Source of the DNA: Mongoliitalea lutea
GTDB lineage: Bacteria > Bacteroidota > Bacteroidia > Cytophagales > Cyclobacteriaceae
DNA length: 64,000 nucleotides
Assembly: GCF_014652135.1 (NCBI RefSeq)
Contig: NZ_BMYF01000025.1
Coordinates: 352-64,351 of the forward strand
Direction of reading: 5' to 3'
Of this stretch, positions 53,741 to 62,394 are shown in pieces. Below the pieces are notes generated by a model that saw only the letters and a list, made by a program, of their open reading frames with translations, searched no databases and was not told the DNA's origin. Every line of letters starts with the position of its first letter. Position 1 is the first letter of the stretch. The position numbers were made by a program, and so were the translations under genes.

Positions 53741-54115
53741 ATGATTAAATTTTCAACCATAATTTTAATTGACGATGATCCAATCAATAATTTGATAAAT
53801 AAAAGGCTTATTTTAAAAAATGAATCAACAGAAAACGTAGAAGTTTTCTATGAAGCCGAATTAGCTCTTGAATACATCAAAAATTTAGACAAAAATAGTA
53901 TCGCATTAATTCTACTAGATATTAATATGCCTGTAATGAATGGGTGGGATTTTTTAAATTATTATATGGAGCATCTTTCTTTTAGAATGGATAAGATAAT
54001 TATGTTATCAAGTTCTATTGATTTTCAAGATCGAATCAAAGCCGACTCATATAATTGTGTAAAAGGATTCATTGAAAAGCCACTAACACCAGAAAAATTT
54101 CAATCCATCTTGTAA
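53741..54115 (+). CDS. Stand-alone CheY-like response regulator
   Basis: 124 residues from the ATG at 53741; an ATG at 53720 would add seven residues. Receiver domain only: acidic pair ILIDDDPINN, phosphoacceptor Asp in LILLDINMPVMNGWDF, Ser in MLSSSIDF and Lys in GFIEKPLTPEKF. No output domain, so it acts by protein contact. No sensor kinase nearby. Noticeably more AT-rich than groEL and proB on either side. Confidence 0.88.
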   Translation: MIKFSTIILIDDDPINNLINKRLILKNESTENVEVFYEAELALEYIKNLDKNSIALILLDINMPVMNGWDFLNYYMEHLSFRMDKIIMLSSSIDFQDRIKADSYNCVKGFIEKPLTPEKFQSIL

Positions 54116-54145
54116 TCTGTTTCTGTTTTTTTATTTTTCCCGTCA

Positions 54146-54189
54146 GTTAGTTAGTAAATTTACAAATCATACAAATTTTACTAACTAAC
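54146..54189. promoter_or_regulatory. 13-bp perfect inverted repeat before proB (likely operator or hairpin)
   Basis: GTTAGTTAGTAAA at 54146-54158 and its exact complement TTTACTAACTAAC at 54177-54189, separated by 18 bases, end 9 bases before the GTG of proB. Each arm is itself nearly palindromic (TTAGT-TAGTAA), as TetR/MarR-type half-operators often are. It could instead form an mRNA hairpin next to the start codon. Confidence 0.6.
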
Positions 54190-54198
54190 CTTATTTTC

Positions 54199-55290
54199 GT
54201 GATTGCGCATAACCATCAGACGCTAGTTTTAAAAGTAGGTTCCAATGTCCTGACCAACTCAGATGGGTCACCTGATGGAAACACCTTATCAGCTTTGGTC
54301 AAACAAATTTCATGGCTCCACAAACTTGGGAAGCGAGTTATTCTTATCAGTTCTGGAGCAGTGGCCTATGGTAGACAAGCAATCAATATACCTGCCAAAG
54401 CTGACCCTATTCTCAAAAAACAAATTTATGCGTCTACGGGACAGATTCGCTTGATCCATACCTATCAGCAATTATTCGAAAAGGAAGGGCTGCACGTAGC
54501 TCAAATTTTGGTAACCAAAGAGGATTTTCGAGATAGAAAGCACTTTCTCAATATGAGAAGTTGTATTGAAGGCTTGTTATCTCAAGGTATCATCCCAATC
54601 ATCAATGAAAATGATACAGTTGCAATTACAGAATTGATGTTTACGGATAATGATGAACTAGCGTCACTCACGGCAGCCATGGTCAACGCAGACACTTTGG
54701 TGTTATTGACGAGTGTAGACGGAGTATTTGACGGTCCTCCCTCCCACCCTGACTCCAAATTGATAAGCAGCATCTCGGGATCAATCCCTGAAATCTCACA
54801 TGTGGTCAGTAATGAAAAGTCTTCATTTGGTCGAGGTGGTATGCTGACCAAGCTGCGGATGGCCTTTAAGTCTGCAGATTTGGGAATTCAAGTCATCATT
54901 GCCAATGGAAAAAAGGGTACTATCTTGAAAGACTTAACAGAAGACTCATCTGTACCCTGTACCGTCTTCCTTCCAAAAGAGAAAAAACAAAGCCCAAAAA
55001 AATGGTTAGCCTTTGGGGAGCAATACTCCAAAGCAGCAGTACTTGTTAATAAGGGGGCTGAAGAAATTTTACTTTCAGAAAAAATCAACTCCCTGCTGCC
55101 AGTTGGAATAATCTCCTTTAAAGGATCCTTCGAAAAAGGTGATATCATCGCTATTAAAAACGAATCTAATCAACAAATTGGCGTTGGCAAGGCAGAATAT
55201 AGCAGTGACCAATTACTTCCCTTGATAGGAATGAAAAACCAAAAGCCATTTATCCACTACGACTACCTATACATTTCCCATCATGAATAA
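54199..55290 (+). CDS. proB: Glutamate 5-kinase
   Basis: 363 residues from a GTG at 54199. [46 protein letters not shown] and [16 protein letters not shown] are amino-acid kinase signatures; a C-terminal PUA-like domain (about 275-363) is present. First step of proline synthesis, normally feedback-inhibited by proline. Overlaps proA by 8 bases, so the two are coupled. The inverted repeat at 54146-54189 lies directly upstream. Confidence 0.95.
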   Translation: MIAHNHQTLVLKVGSNVLTNSDGSPDGNTLSALVKQISWLHKLGKRVILISSGAVAYGRQAINIPAKADPILKKQIYASTGQIRLIHTYQQLFEKEGLHVAQILVTKEDFRDRKHFLNMRSCIEGLLSQGIIPIINENDTVAITELMFTDNDELASLTAAMVNADTLVLLTSVDGVFDGPPSHPDSKLISSISGSIPEISHVVSNEKSSFGRGGMLTKLRMAFKSADLGIQVIIANGKKGTILKDLTEDSSVPCTVFLPKEKKQSPKKWLAFGEQYSKAAVLVNKGAEEILLSEKINSLLPVGIISFKGSFEKGDIIAIKNESNQQIGVGKAEYSSDQLLPLIGMKNQKPFIHYDYLYISHHE

Positions 55291-56527
55291 CTTCGATTTT
55301 TTATTTCAAGAAACTCAAATAGCATCCCGAGCATTAGCCTCTTTATCAACAGTTCAGGTTCAAAATGTACTGGATGAACTGATTCATCAACTTCAGGAAA
55401 ACATTCCTGCGATTCTTTCAGCCAATGCGGAAGACCTCGCTAAAATGGATTCCTCCGATCCACGCTATGACCGTCTGCTGCTGTCAGAAGCCCGAATTGC
55501 TGGAATTATGGAAGAAATTCAGCAAGTAAAAGCACTTCCAAATCCCTTAGGGAAATTATTAGAAGAACGGACCCTTGCCAATGGACTCCACTTGCAAAAA
55601 AAAACTGTTCCCCTTGGTGTACTCGGCATCATCTACGAATCCCGACCCAATGTCACCATTGATGTATTTACGTTGGCTATCAAATCCGGAAATGCCTTAG
55701 TTCTAAAAGGTGGTTCTGATGCACATGCATCTAATACTGTTTTAGTACAATTGATTCGACAAGCACTAGAAAAAAATGGGCTGCCAAAAGAAGCTATTTG
55801 CTTACTTCCTGCAGATAGAACAGCCACCCATGCACTTTTACAAGCCGTAGGATACGTGGATGTGATCATTCCAAGAGGAAGCCAAAATTTAATTGAATAT
55901 GTGCGGTCCAATTCAAAAGTACCGGTGATTGAAACAGGTGCTGGAATCGTGCATACCTACTTTGATAAAAGCGGAGATACTGAAAAAGGAGCGGCCATTA
56001 TCTTCAACGCCAAAACCCGGAGACCATCTGTCTGCAATAGTTTGGATTGTCTGATCATTCATCAAGATAGATTAATGGATTTAAAGCACCTATTAAAGCC
56101 AGTTTTAGATGCATCAGTAGAGGTTTTTGCTGACGAACAATCCTTTCAAGTCCTCGAAGCTTTGAAAAACCCATTGATCAAACAGGCTGATGAAACACAT
56201 TTTGGGACCGAATTTTTATCACTCAAAATGTCTATCAAAACGGTAAACACTATTCACGAAGCTTTTGACCATATCCAACAGTACAGCTCCAAACATTCAG
56301 AAGCCATCCTTGCCGAAGACGAAGATGCTATTCAGCTGTTTTTGCAAGCAGTGGATGCTGCAGCCGTTTATGCCAATGCCTCTACAGCATTTACCGATGG
56401 CAATCAGTTTGGTATGGGAGCTGAGATTGGTATCAGTACTCAAAAATTGCATGCAAGAGGCCCTATGGCCCTTTCAGAGTTGACAAGTTACAAATGGATC
56501 ATCCGAGGAACGGGGCAAATTCGATAG
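55283..56527 (+). CDS. proA: Gamma-glutamyl phosphate reductase
   Basis: 414 residues: [48 protein letters not shown], and the catalytic Cys in [13 protein letters not shown]. Ends [18 protein letters not shown], the typical family C-terminus. Second proline step, making glutamate semialdehyde for proC (at 37940). Its start overlaps the proB end. Confidence 0.95.
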   Translation: MNNFDFLFQETQIASRALASLSTVQVQNVLDELIHQLQENIPAILSANAEDLAKMDSSDPRYDRLLLSEARIAGIMEEIQQVKALPNPLGKLLEERTLANGLHLQKKTVPLGVLGIIYESRPNVTIDVFTLAIKSGNALVLKGGSDAHASNTVLVQLIRQALEKNGLPKEAICLLPADRTATHALLQAVGYVDVIIPRGSQNLIEYVRSNSKVPVIETGAGIVHTYFDKSGDTEKGAAIIFNAKTRRPSVCNSLDCLIIHQDRLMDLKHLLKPVLDASVEVFADEQSFQVLEALKNPLIKQADETHFGTEFLSLKMSIKTVNTIHEAFDHIQQYSSKHSEAILAEDEDAIQLFLQAVDAAAVYANASTAFTDGNQFGMGAEIGISTQKLHARGPMALSELTSYKWIIRGTGQIR

Positions 56528-56600
56528 TTTTGAAACATTTTTATTGAACAAAAGGATAAATAACTGTAAATTAAACAATTGAAGGTAATTTATCTGAGTT

Positions 56601-57194
56601 ATGTCTAAAGAGTTTTGGTCTCATACAAGTTTCTCCAAAATCTTTGTCTGCATGTGCCTCATGCTTGCATCTTGGGCATGCACGCTAAGTTTGGACTTTG
56701 ATACGGAAGGCTGTCCCAGTATACGGAGAGTGAATGTAGTGGGAATAGAACAGATATTTTTTTCTCCTTTCATGAATCAGATTGCTGCTAGCAACGCTGA
56801 TACAGTTTCTTCACGGGATTTTCGCTTGAACTTTGAATTGACGTATCAGTCATTCCAACAGGCAAGTTTAGGTTCTTGGATTCCTGGCTTTGCAATAGCG
56901 CAAGTTGATTGTGAACCCCGTTTTTTCGTAGAAAACATCAGCAATATTATGGTGATACTAGATCAGCCCTTCAATGGTTTTCCAGTGGGTACGGACATAG
57001 CATTTCTTCTAAGTAATAACAATGACGTGCAATTGAACAGGTTGCGAGATTTCAGAGATAGCAGACAGTTTTTTAGCTTCCGGTTCAATCAAAACATCGG
57101 CAACTTACAGCAGTTGAACGCTAGCTTGGTAGTTACCTTAAGAGATGGTTCAGTGTTATCTGAACCATTTCAGAGCCCATTTTTAACAAACTAG
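56601..57194 (+). CDS. Predicted lipoprotein of unknown function
   Basis: 197 residues. The N-terminus is long for a signal, with a hydrophobic stretch and lipobox ending LASWAC (Cys about residue 27). The mature part is beta-rich (FRLNFELTYQ, FFVENISNIMVILD, SLVVTLRDGSV) with no recognised domain. Likely surface or periplasmic. Ends 2 bases before the converging DUF2237 gene. Confidence 0.65.
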   Translation: MSKEFWSHTSFSKIFVCMCLMLASWACTLSLDFDTEGCPSIRRVNVVGIEQIFFSPFMNQIAASNADTVSSRDFRLNFELTYQSFQQASLGSWIPGFAIAQVDCEPRFFVENISNIMVILDQPFNGFPVGTDIAFLLSNNNDVQLNRLRDFRDSRQFFSFRFNQNIGNLQQLNASLVVTLRDGSVLSEPFQSPFLTN

Positions 57195-57196
57195 AA

Positions 57197-57559
57197 TTAT
57201 TGACGATAGGAATACTTCACCAACTCTTCGAGGGTGATATAAGTCAAGGTCTTTTCATGTGTAGCCTCCAAAACAACTTCAGGAGCTAAACCAACCCTGT
57301 AGGCCTCCATCCATCGGGAAGCACAAAGGCACCAACGGTCCCCAGCTTTCAATCCAGGAAAGGCCCACTCTGGTCTCGGTGTGATCAGATCATTTCCTCT
57401 ACTCAAGCTAAACTGTAAAAAGTCATCCGTCATGATTGCGCAGACTGTATGCGTTCCTAGATCTTCTTCTCCAGTTTCACAACAGCCATTTCGATAATAC
57501 CCTGTCAAAGGTGCAGTACTACAAACGATCAAAGGTTCTCCAAATACATTCAAAGCCAT
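57197..57559 (-). CDS. DUF2237 family protein
   Basis: 120 residues from the ATG at 57559 (MALNVFGEPLIVCS); an ATG at 57568 overlapping the DoxX-like gene is also possible. The family pattern TGYYRNGCCETGEEDLGTHT and GDRWCLCASRW is complete, with conserved cysteines. Function unknown. Next to a DoxX-like gene on the same strand. Confidence 0.88.
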   Translation of the reverse strand: MALNVFGEPLIVCSTAPLTGYYRNGCCETGEEDLGTHTVCAIMTDDFLQFSLSRGNDLITPRPEWAFPGLKAGDRWCLCASRWMEAYRVGLAPEVVLEATHEKTLTYITLEELVKYSYRQ

Positions 57560-57560
57560 A

Positions 57561-57929
57561 CTATACATTTTTAACGATCCAAGCCCAATAAATTAATAGC
57601 GGGTGAATAAGCAACAGACGAAGCCAAGCCACCCATTCAGGAACGCATAACCCAGCTTCCACACAGGATCCAATCTGAATAAAATATACATGCGAAGATA
57701 TGAATAATACCATCAGTACAATAACCAACCATGCTCCCAGTTTTCTATACTTAGGAATCAAAATGGCTATAGCCGCTACAATTTCCAAAAAACCTGAAAC
57801 AAAGTTAAGGAACTCCGGAAAAGGTAAATAATCTGGAATCAAAGGCAGGTAAAAGTGGGGATTGATAAAATGATTCAAACCTCCAACAAGAAAGAATGCC
57901 CCTAATGCATATGCTGCTAATTTTTTCAT
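57561..57929 (-). CDS. DoxX-like small membrane protein
   Basis: 122 residues with four hydrophobic segments, starting LAAYALGAFFLVGGLNHFIN, then FLEIVAAIAILIPKYRKLGAW. The DoxX/MauE-type pattern GxNHF...P is seen. Such proteins are of ill-defined redox or transport function. It lies directly between DUF2237 and another small membrane protein gene, 1 base from each or nearly so. Confidence 0.78.
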   Translation of the reverse strand: MKKLAAYALGAFFLVGGLNHFINPHFYLPLIPDYLPFPEFLNFVSGFLEIVAAIAILIPKYRKLGAWLVIVLMVLFISSHVYFIQIGSCVEAGLCVPEWVAWLRLLLIHPLLIYWAWIVKNV

Positions 57930-57930
57930 A

Positions 57931-58311
57931 TCAAGCTGAAAATTTATGCGTCTGATAAGCTGTTTTTAAAATTACAAAAAAAGGAATCCACCAAATCAAA
58001 TCATTGGTGATCAACATGTAGCCAAATGCACCTGGCGCATCCCCATTTAGGTAATTAAAAATAAAACCTATTGGGCCGAATATTTTACCTAAAAACCCAA
58101 CCGCCACAATTGGCCAATGCTTTACTGGGTCGAAACTTGCCCACCAATAACCTAGACCATAAACACCTATGACCATTCCCATGCCTTGCCACACCATGGG
58201 ATGATTAAGGGCTTCCATTCCTACTAACTCAAAAAAGTGCTGAGGAAACAAGACTACCCAGGCACCCCATAAGATATTATAAACTGCTGCTAATTTTAAG
58301 GTTAGTTTCAT
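57931..58311 (-). CDS. Small four-helix membrane protein of unknown function
   Basis: 126 residues from the ATG at 58311 (MKLTLKLAAVYNILWGAWVV); an ATG at 58338 would add nine residues. Four hydrophobic segments with WQGMGMVIGVYGLGYWWASF and HWPIVAVGFLGKIFGPIGFI. Resembles small integral proteins next to DoxX genes. Same strand and 1-base spacing to the DoxX-like gene imply one operon. Function unknown. Confidence 0.75.
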   Translation of the reverse strand: MKLTLKLAAVYNILWGAWVVLFPQHFFELVGMEALNHPMVWQGMGMVIGVYGLGYWWASFDPVKHWPIVAVGFLGKIFGPIGFIFNYLNGDAPGAFGYMLITNDLIWWIPFFVILKTAYQTHKFSA

Positions 58312-58425
58312 AAACCGATTAACAGGAATGCCCGCCAATAAGTTTTGATTTTTGTTTGTTAATAAAAATGTAACAAGGAATGCCTACCTCTTCGTAATTT
58401 ATCTAGTATTTTGCCAAGAAAAACG

Positions 58426-59832
58426 ATGAAAAGAAGAGAGTTTTTTAGAAAAGGTGTAATAAGCACGATTGGATTAGGAGCTCTAGGAAGTAGTTTTCAG
58501 GCTTTTGGATCAGTAGATTTTACTAGAAAAGGTATTGCCAAAAATATCATTTTTTTGGTCAGTGATGGTATGAGTGCGGGCACCTTGACCATGGCAGATA
58601 TCTTACTCAAACATAAAGAAGGAAGGTCAAGTGAGTGGATTAAACTCTACGAAGAGAACACTGTCCGTCGAGCATTGATGGAAACAGCTTCCGCTAATTC
58701 GTTTGTAACCGATTCAGCAGCAGCCGGGTCTGCTTGGGGAGGTGGTATGCGCGTAAGAAATGGTGCGCTGAATGTAGGCCCAAATGGTGAGAAACCTGTC
58801 CCTATTCTTCAAAAATTCAAAGCTGCCGGAAAAGCTGTGGGCTGTGTGACTAGTGTTCAGATTACCCACGCCACTCCTGCTTCATTTTGCGTCAATAATT
58901 CAAGTAGAAATGCCCAACCCATTATCGCAGAAGATTATATCAAACTTAAATTTGACTGCATGTTGGGTGGTGGATTAAACTATTTTCATACAGACAAACG
59001 AACTGATAAAAAGGATCTAATTGCTGCTTCCAAACAAGCCGGAATTGACTTTGTCCAAACAAAGGATGAATTAAATTCATTGAGTGGTACCAAACCTATC
59101 CTAGGTGTATTTGCTGAGGAAGGACTGCCCTACGCAATAGACCGGGAAAATAATACTGACTTGAAGGCAATCACCCCTACCTTAGCAGAAATGACTCAAA
59201 CAGCCATCAAACATTTGAGCAAAAACCCACAGGGCTTTGTGATGCAAGTTGAAGGAGGTAAAGTAGACTGGGCGGCACATGCGAATGATACAGCAGCATT
59301 ATTGTATGACCAAGTCGATTTTGATCAAGCTATAAAAGTAGCTATGGACTTTGCCCAAGCGGATGGAGAAACACTTGTAATCATTACAACTGACCACGGA
59401 AACAGTAATCCAGGCTTATTTTACGGAAACCAAGCGAATAGAAACTTCGAGAAACTATACAGCACGAAAGCTTCCAATGAGTGGGTATTAAACCAAATCA
59501 CCCCAGAATTTACAACTAACAGACTGGTGGAGTTTGTCGAAGCACATCAAAATTATGCCATGTCAGGGGAAGATGCTGAGGCAATTTTGAAAGGCTTTAC
59601 CTTAGGTGAGGACGGCTTGTATAATACCAATAGACTTCCAGTAGCCATCTATGCAAGTCTACAATCTCCACACACTTCCGTACAATGGGCAGGCACCAAC
59701 CACTCCGCAGATCATGTGGAATTGGTTATGTTTGGACCGGGCAGTGAACACTTAAAGGGCTTTGTCCGAAACTTTGAGCTTCATAACTTTTTGCTTCAAG
59801 CAGCAGGTATGCCACAAGAATACATTGTCTAA
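58426..59832 (+). CDS. Alkaline phosphatase, exported
   Basis: 468 residues from the ATG at 58426; an upstream TTG at 58411 is less likely. N-terminal KRREFFRKGVISTIGLGALG is a twin-arginine-type signal. PhoA-type motifs: FLVSDGMSAGTLT (metal Asp), NSFVTDSAAAGSAWG (nucleophile Ser), HAANDTAALLYDQ and TTDHGNSNPG (metal ligands), and a late NHSADHVE His. It hydrolyses phosphate esters outside the cytoplasm. No Pho box was recognised upstream. Confidence 0.92.
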   Translation: MKRREFFRKGVISTIGLGALGSSFQAFGSVDFTRKGIAKNIIFLVSDGMSAGTLTMADILLKHKEGRSSEWIKLYEENTVRRALMETASANSFVTDSAAAGSAWGGGMRVRNGALNVGPNGEKPVPILQKFKAAGKAVGCVTSVQITHATPASFCVNNSSRNAQPIIAEDYIKLKFDCMLGGGLNYFHTDKRTDKKDLIAASKQAGIDFVQTKDELNSLSGTKPILGVFAEEGLPYAIDRENNTDLKAITPTLAEMTQTAIKHLSKNPQGFVMQVEGGKVDWAAHANDTAALLYDQVDFDQAIKVAMDFAQADGETLVIITTDHGNSNPGLFYGNQANRNFEKLYSTKASNEWVLNQITPEFTTNRLVEFVEAHQNYAMSGEDAEAILKGFTLGEDGLYNTNRLPVAIYASLQSPHTSVQWAGTNHSADHVELVMFGPGSEHLKGFVRNFELHNFLLQAAGMPQEYIV

Positions 59833-59844
59833 GGAAAATCAGGG

Positions 59845-59874
59845 GGCATAGTTATAAAACGCTATGCCTTTTTT
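59845..59874 (+). terminator. Terminator after the alkaline phosphatase gene
   Basis: GGCATAG (59845-59851) pairs with CTATGCC (59862-59868), followed by six T. The right arm overlaps the stop codon of the converging DUF983 gene at 59862. Confidence 0.8.
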
Positions 59875-60254
59875 CCTTTCCACTGAGGGTCATAAGTCAA
59901 TTTACCTACTCCATAGAGATACAACACCTTGGAATACCGAAGCATTAGTGGTACTAAAATGACATTAAAAACTATGATAGTGATCACATAGTAAGATAGC
60001 GGTGACCTTCCAAACAATACATTGATCGCTACAAATATGCTTACCATCAGTGCTACTGAAAATGCATAACTGATGTACATCGCTCCATAAAAAAAATCAG
60101 GCTCAGGAGTCAATACTGCATTACAGGTCGGACATTTATGATGAACCTCTGTCAACTTGGTATAACTCATCAGAGAAGTAGGAAACATATTCCCTTCCCT
60201 GCACCTAGGGCATTTGCCATGAAGCATGGCTTTACTTAAACTCACTTGTTCCAT
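59862..60254 (-). CDS. DUF983 membrane protein
   Basis: 130 residues from the ATG at 60254 (MEQVSLSKAMLHGKCPRCRE); the frame runs further upstream to 60341 but that would cross the promoter at 60271. Two CxxC pairs (CPRCREG and CPTCNAV) suggest a zinc or iron knuckle, followed by two transmembrane segments. Function of DUF983 is not established. A TATTTTTG box and Crp/Fnr-like palindrome lie directly upstream (60271-60314). Confidence 0.85.
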   Translation of the reverse strand: MEQVSLSKAMLHGKCPRCREGNMFPTSLMSYTKLTEVHHKCPTCNAVLTPEPDFFYGAMYISYAFSVALMVSIFVAINVLFGRSPLSYYVITIIVFNVILVPLMLRYSKVLYLYGVGKLTYDPQWKGKKA

Positions 60255-60270
60255 AACGCTTAATATAGTA

Positions 60271-60314
60271 CAAAAATACTTAAAAACTTTCGCAACTTCG
60301 TGATTTGTGTCACG
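60271..60314 (-). promoter_or_regulatory. Promoter with Crp/Fnr-like site for the DUF983 gene
   Basis: CGTGA-N6-TCACG at 60299-60314 is a perfect Crp/Fnr-type palindrome. On the minus strand GTGACACAAATCAC is followed by exactly 21 bases and TATTTTTG (60271-60278), matching the -7 consensus. Both this spacing and the AATCAC half-site agree with 15261-15304. The start codon lies 17 bases from the box. Confidence 0.75.
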
Positions 60315-60324
60315 TATCATGGCA

Positions 60325-60357
60325 TTGGATAAAATTTCCATATTTTGATTAATTTTG
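60325..60357 (+). promoter_or_regulatory. Promoter giving a leaderless or near-leaderless transcript
   Basis: TTG at 60325-60327, 22 bases, then TAATTTTG at 60350-60357, both matching the Bacteroidota consensus. The ATG of the next gene is at 60362, so the predicted transcription start coincides with the start codon. The Crp/Fnr-like palindrome at 60299-60314 would be centred near -57. Confidence 0.6.
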
Positions 60358-60361
60358 CAGT

Positions 60362-60733
60362 ATGATTAAAAAAATCAGTAATAGCATCTCGTGCAAAATT
60401 CTGGTATTGTTGACGCTCGTCAACTTTATCAACCTTTCTGCTGATTTTTACACACCACATTCTCTTGTCAACAAGTATCAGCTAGCTGACCCTATTGATA
60501 CCTTGGCTGAACTCGTATTGGAGTATTTCTTTGATATGGACGAAGAAACCATTCCGGATACAGAGGTACCACAGGAGCAACGCAAATTCACAGATTTGAA
60601 GCTTTATCATCAAGATATCAGCAAACCAAGTAGCGAAAAGATTTTTGTGCAGCAGCAATGCTGTAATCCCTATTACCTCAATTTGTTTGAAAGCATCAAG
60701 ATTGAGACAAATTCACCTCCTCCCAGAGCTTAA
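60362..60733 (+). CDS. Small exported protein upstream of the barrel-like gene
   Basis: 123 residues: hydrophobic N-terminus (KILVLLTLVNFINLS), acidic middle (DPIDTLAELVLEYFFDMDEE), QQQCCNPYYLNLF with a Cys-Cys pair, and a proline-rich end. Found in my recollection next to the same outer-membrane-like gene in other Bacteroidota. Function unknown. Its predicted promoter overlaps the start codon. Confidence 0.65.
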   Translation: MIKKISNSISCKILVLLTLVNFINLSADFYTPHSLVNKYQLADPIDTLAELVLEYFFDMDEETIPDTEVPQEQRKFTDLKLYHQDISKPSSEKIFVQQQCCNPYYLNLFESIKIETNSPPPRA

Positions 60734-60773
60734 TGTTTGAAACTAATTTTCTTTCAATCATTAAAAAAATCGT

Positions 60774-61688
60774 ATGAAACTTAAATTATTTACAGCTATA
60801 CTGGCAATGGTAGGCCTTAGTATAGTAACTGCTTTGGCACAAGATGATCAAATTCAAATTGACAGCACCAAAATAGAACGGATGCTATTAGATAGTATGT
60901 TCATTGCGGAGGTAGAGAGACCTCAAAGCAATCTCAAACCAAAAGTGCTACACGCAGAGCCCTTATACATTGACCTTATCCGTGACTTGGGAGCAAGGAA
61001 GGGTGAACGGGAATGGAACTTAGGAGTGGGTATGACAGACAGAAGAGGCTATGATGAGTATGAGGGCTTGATTGAGTATGAATGGGCCCCTATTGATCGA
61101 TTAGGGTTTGAGATAGAAGTACCTGTTACGCTCTACTCTTGGAGAAATAGCCTTCCTAATACTGATCTAGAGCGTCCCAACAACAGAGTCGAATCCCTCA
61201 AGCTCGCAACCCAATGGTCTTTTCTAGTGTCTGAAAAATACAAATCCACCCTTGCATTAGGGTATATCCATGAGTTTGAGTTTGTGGATTTGAATAGACT
61301 GGGAAGAGGTGGTGAGTTATTCAAAGGAAATATTTACAACCCTTTCTTTGTAGCTGCCAAGCGATGGAGTTCTAATTACCACACTTTGATTTACACAGGT
61401 CCTAGAATAGAAAAACTCTTTAACCAAAGACGTGATATTACCTATGAAATCCATACCAATTTCCATTACATGATAACGGGTACAAGAAACTTCATAGGAG
61501 TTGAAATCAATAAAGAAATCCATAATGGTAAACTAGAAACAGTTTTAAGACCTCAAATGCGTGTAGGTTTGGCGGAAAACCTAATGATCGGTATTGTAAC
61601 AGGAATCCCTGTGGGAAATCGAGATAATATGGGGCTCAGTTCATTTATGCGAATCATTTACGAACCGCATTTCAAAACCTTCCACTAA
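60774..61688 (+). CDS. Conserved outer-membrane-like beta protein
   Basis: 304 residues: signal peptide MKLKLFTAILAMVGLSIVTALA, a short linker, then the strongly conserved HAEPLYIDLIRDLGARKGER block, followed by alternating beta-strand-like segments (LIEYEWAPIDRLGFEIEVPV, STLALGYIHEFEF, LRPQMRVGLAENLMIGIVTG). It looks like a small outer-membrane barrel or its relatives of unknown function. Follows the small exported protein after 40 bases on the same strand. Ends at the bidirectional terminator 61688-61726. Confidence 0.75.
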   Translation: MKLKLFTAILAMVGLSIVTALAQDDQIQIDSTKIERMLLDSMFIAEVERPQSNLKPKVLHAEPLYIDLIRDLGARKGEREWNLGVGMTDRRGYDEYEGLIEYEWAPIDRLGFEIEVPVTLYSWRNSLPNTDLERPNNRVESLKLATQWSFLVSEKYKSTLALGYIHEFEFVDLNRLGRGGELFKGNIYNPFFVAAKRWSSNYHTLIYTGPRIEKLFNQRRDITYEIHTNFHYMITGTRNFIGVEINKEIHNGKLETVLRPQMRVGLAENLMIGIVTGIPVGNRDNMGLSSFMRIIYEPHFKTFH

Positions 61689-61726
61689 ATAAAAAATCTC
61701 AGGCTTATCACCTGAGATTTTTTATT
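61688..61726. terminator. Bidirectional terminator overlapping two stop codons
   Basis: AATAAAAAATCTCAGG and CCTGAGATTTTTTATT form a perfect 16-bp stem with a 7-base loop. The last base of one stop and two bases of the other lie inside it, as at 33960-33990. Confidence 0.92.
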
Positions 61727-61964
61727 AAAACTGCTTGGGTACGATTCCTTTTCCGAATTGATCAATGACTTCATCCAAGTCATAATCCTTTCCTTTTCCC
61801 CATCGAAGCAGTTCTTCAAATGTGTACACTTCGGTAGTATCTAAATCTTTCACTTTAAAATCAGATCCCGAAAGTTTTGCTAACACTTCCAAAGTTCTTT
61901 TCTCACCATTATTGACAAAAGTGTAGACTCTTCCAACCCTCAAACTATCCAACGACATGGCCAT
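61725..61964 (-). CDS. Small conserved protein of unknown function
   Basis: 79 residues (possibly from a second ATG at 61958). Reads like a small beta barrel fold: SLRVGRVYTFVNNGEKRTLE, FKVKDLDTTEVYTFEEL. No motif known. It is the last gene of a minus-strand run and starts 1 base after the cytochrome-like gene ends. Confidence 0.7.
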   Translation of the reverse strand: MAMSLDSLRVGRVYTFVNNGEKRTLEVLAKLSGSDFKVKDLDTTEVYTFEELLRWGKGKDYDLDEVIDQFGKGIVPKQF

Positions 61965-61965
61965 A

Positions 61966-62394
61966 TTACAAAGGCAAATTTAATAAGTTTATACGTTTAA
62001 TTGGCCCGGGACAATACTGCTGATGACAGGCAAGGCATGTTTCCACGAGCATTTTATAATTTGAAATCAATTCCTCCTCAGAGCTTTTTTCCATCAAGTC
62101 CAAGCTTTCCAAATATGCATTTCCCATCAATTCAAAGGTCACTGTTTTAACATTAGGATTGGTTGGCCTAGCTGTAAGTAACTCCCGGTGCTTGGAAAGG
62201 TAACTTTTAATGGAATTACCCTTTTCGACTGCATCTTTGATTTCTTCCATGTCTTCAAACATGGCCCGCATCAATAAAGCCAAAGGGGCATCCTCATTAG
62301 GGTAACGTGTAGTTTGTACTTGTTTGGTTTCTTTCGTCGTGCAAGAAACTGATAACAAGCCAAGAAAAACAGTAATTAGTACGAGATTACGCAT
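61966..62394 (-). CDS. Cytochrome c-prime-like lipoprotein
   Basis: 142 residues: lipobox LLSVSC (Cys about residue 18), a helical body (LLMRAMFEDMEEIKDAVEKG, NSIKSYLSKHRELLT, LVETCLACHQQY) and a single heme motif CLACH (Cys120, Cys123, His124) near the C-terminus, the position used by cytochrome c-prime and related four-helix heme proteins. A periplasmic heme-binding or NO/sensor role is possible. Overlaps the DUF4920 gene by 8 bases. Confidence 0.8.
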   Translation of the reverse strand: MRNLVLITVFLGLLSVSCTTKETKQVQTTRYPNEDAPLALLMRAMFEDMEEIKDAVEKGNSIKSYLSKHRELLTARPTNPNVKTVTFELMGNAYLESLDLMEKSSEEELISNYKMLVETCLACHQQYCPGPIKRINLLNLPL

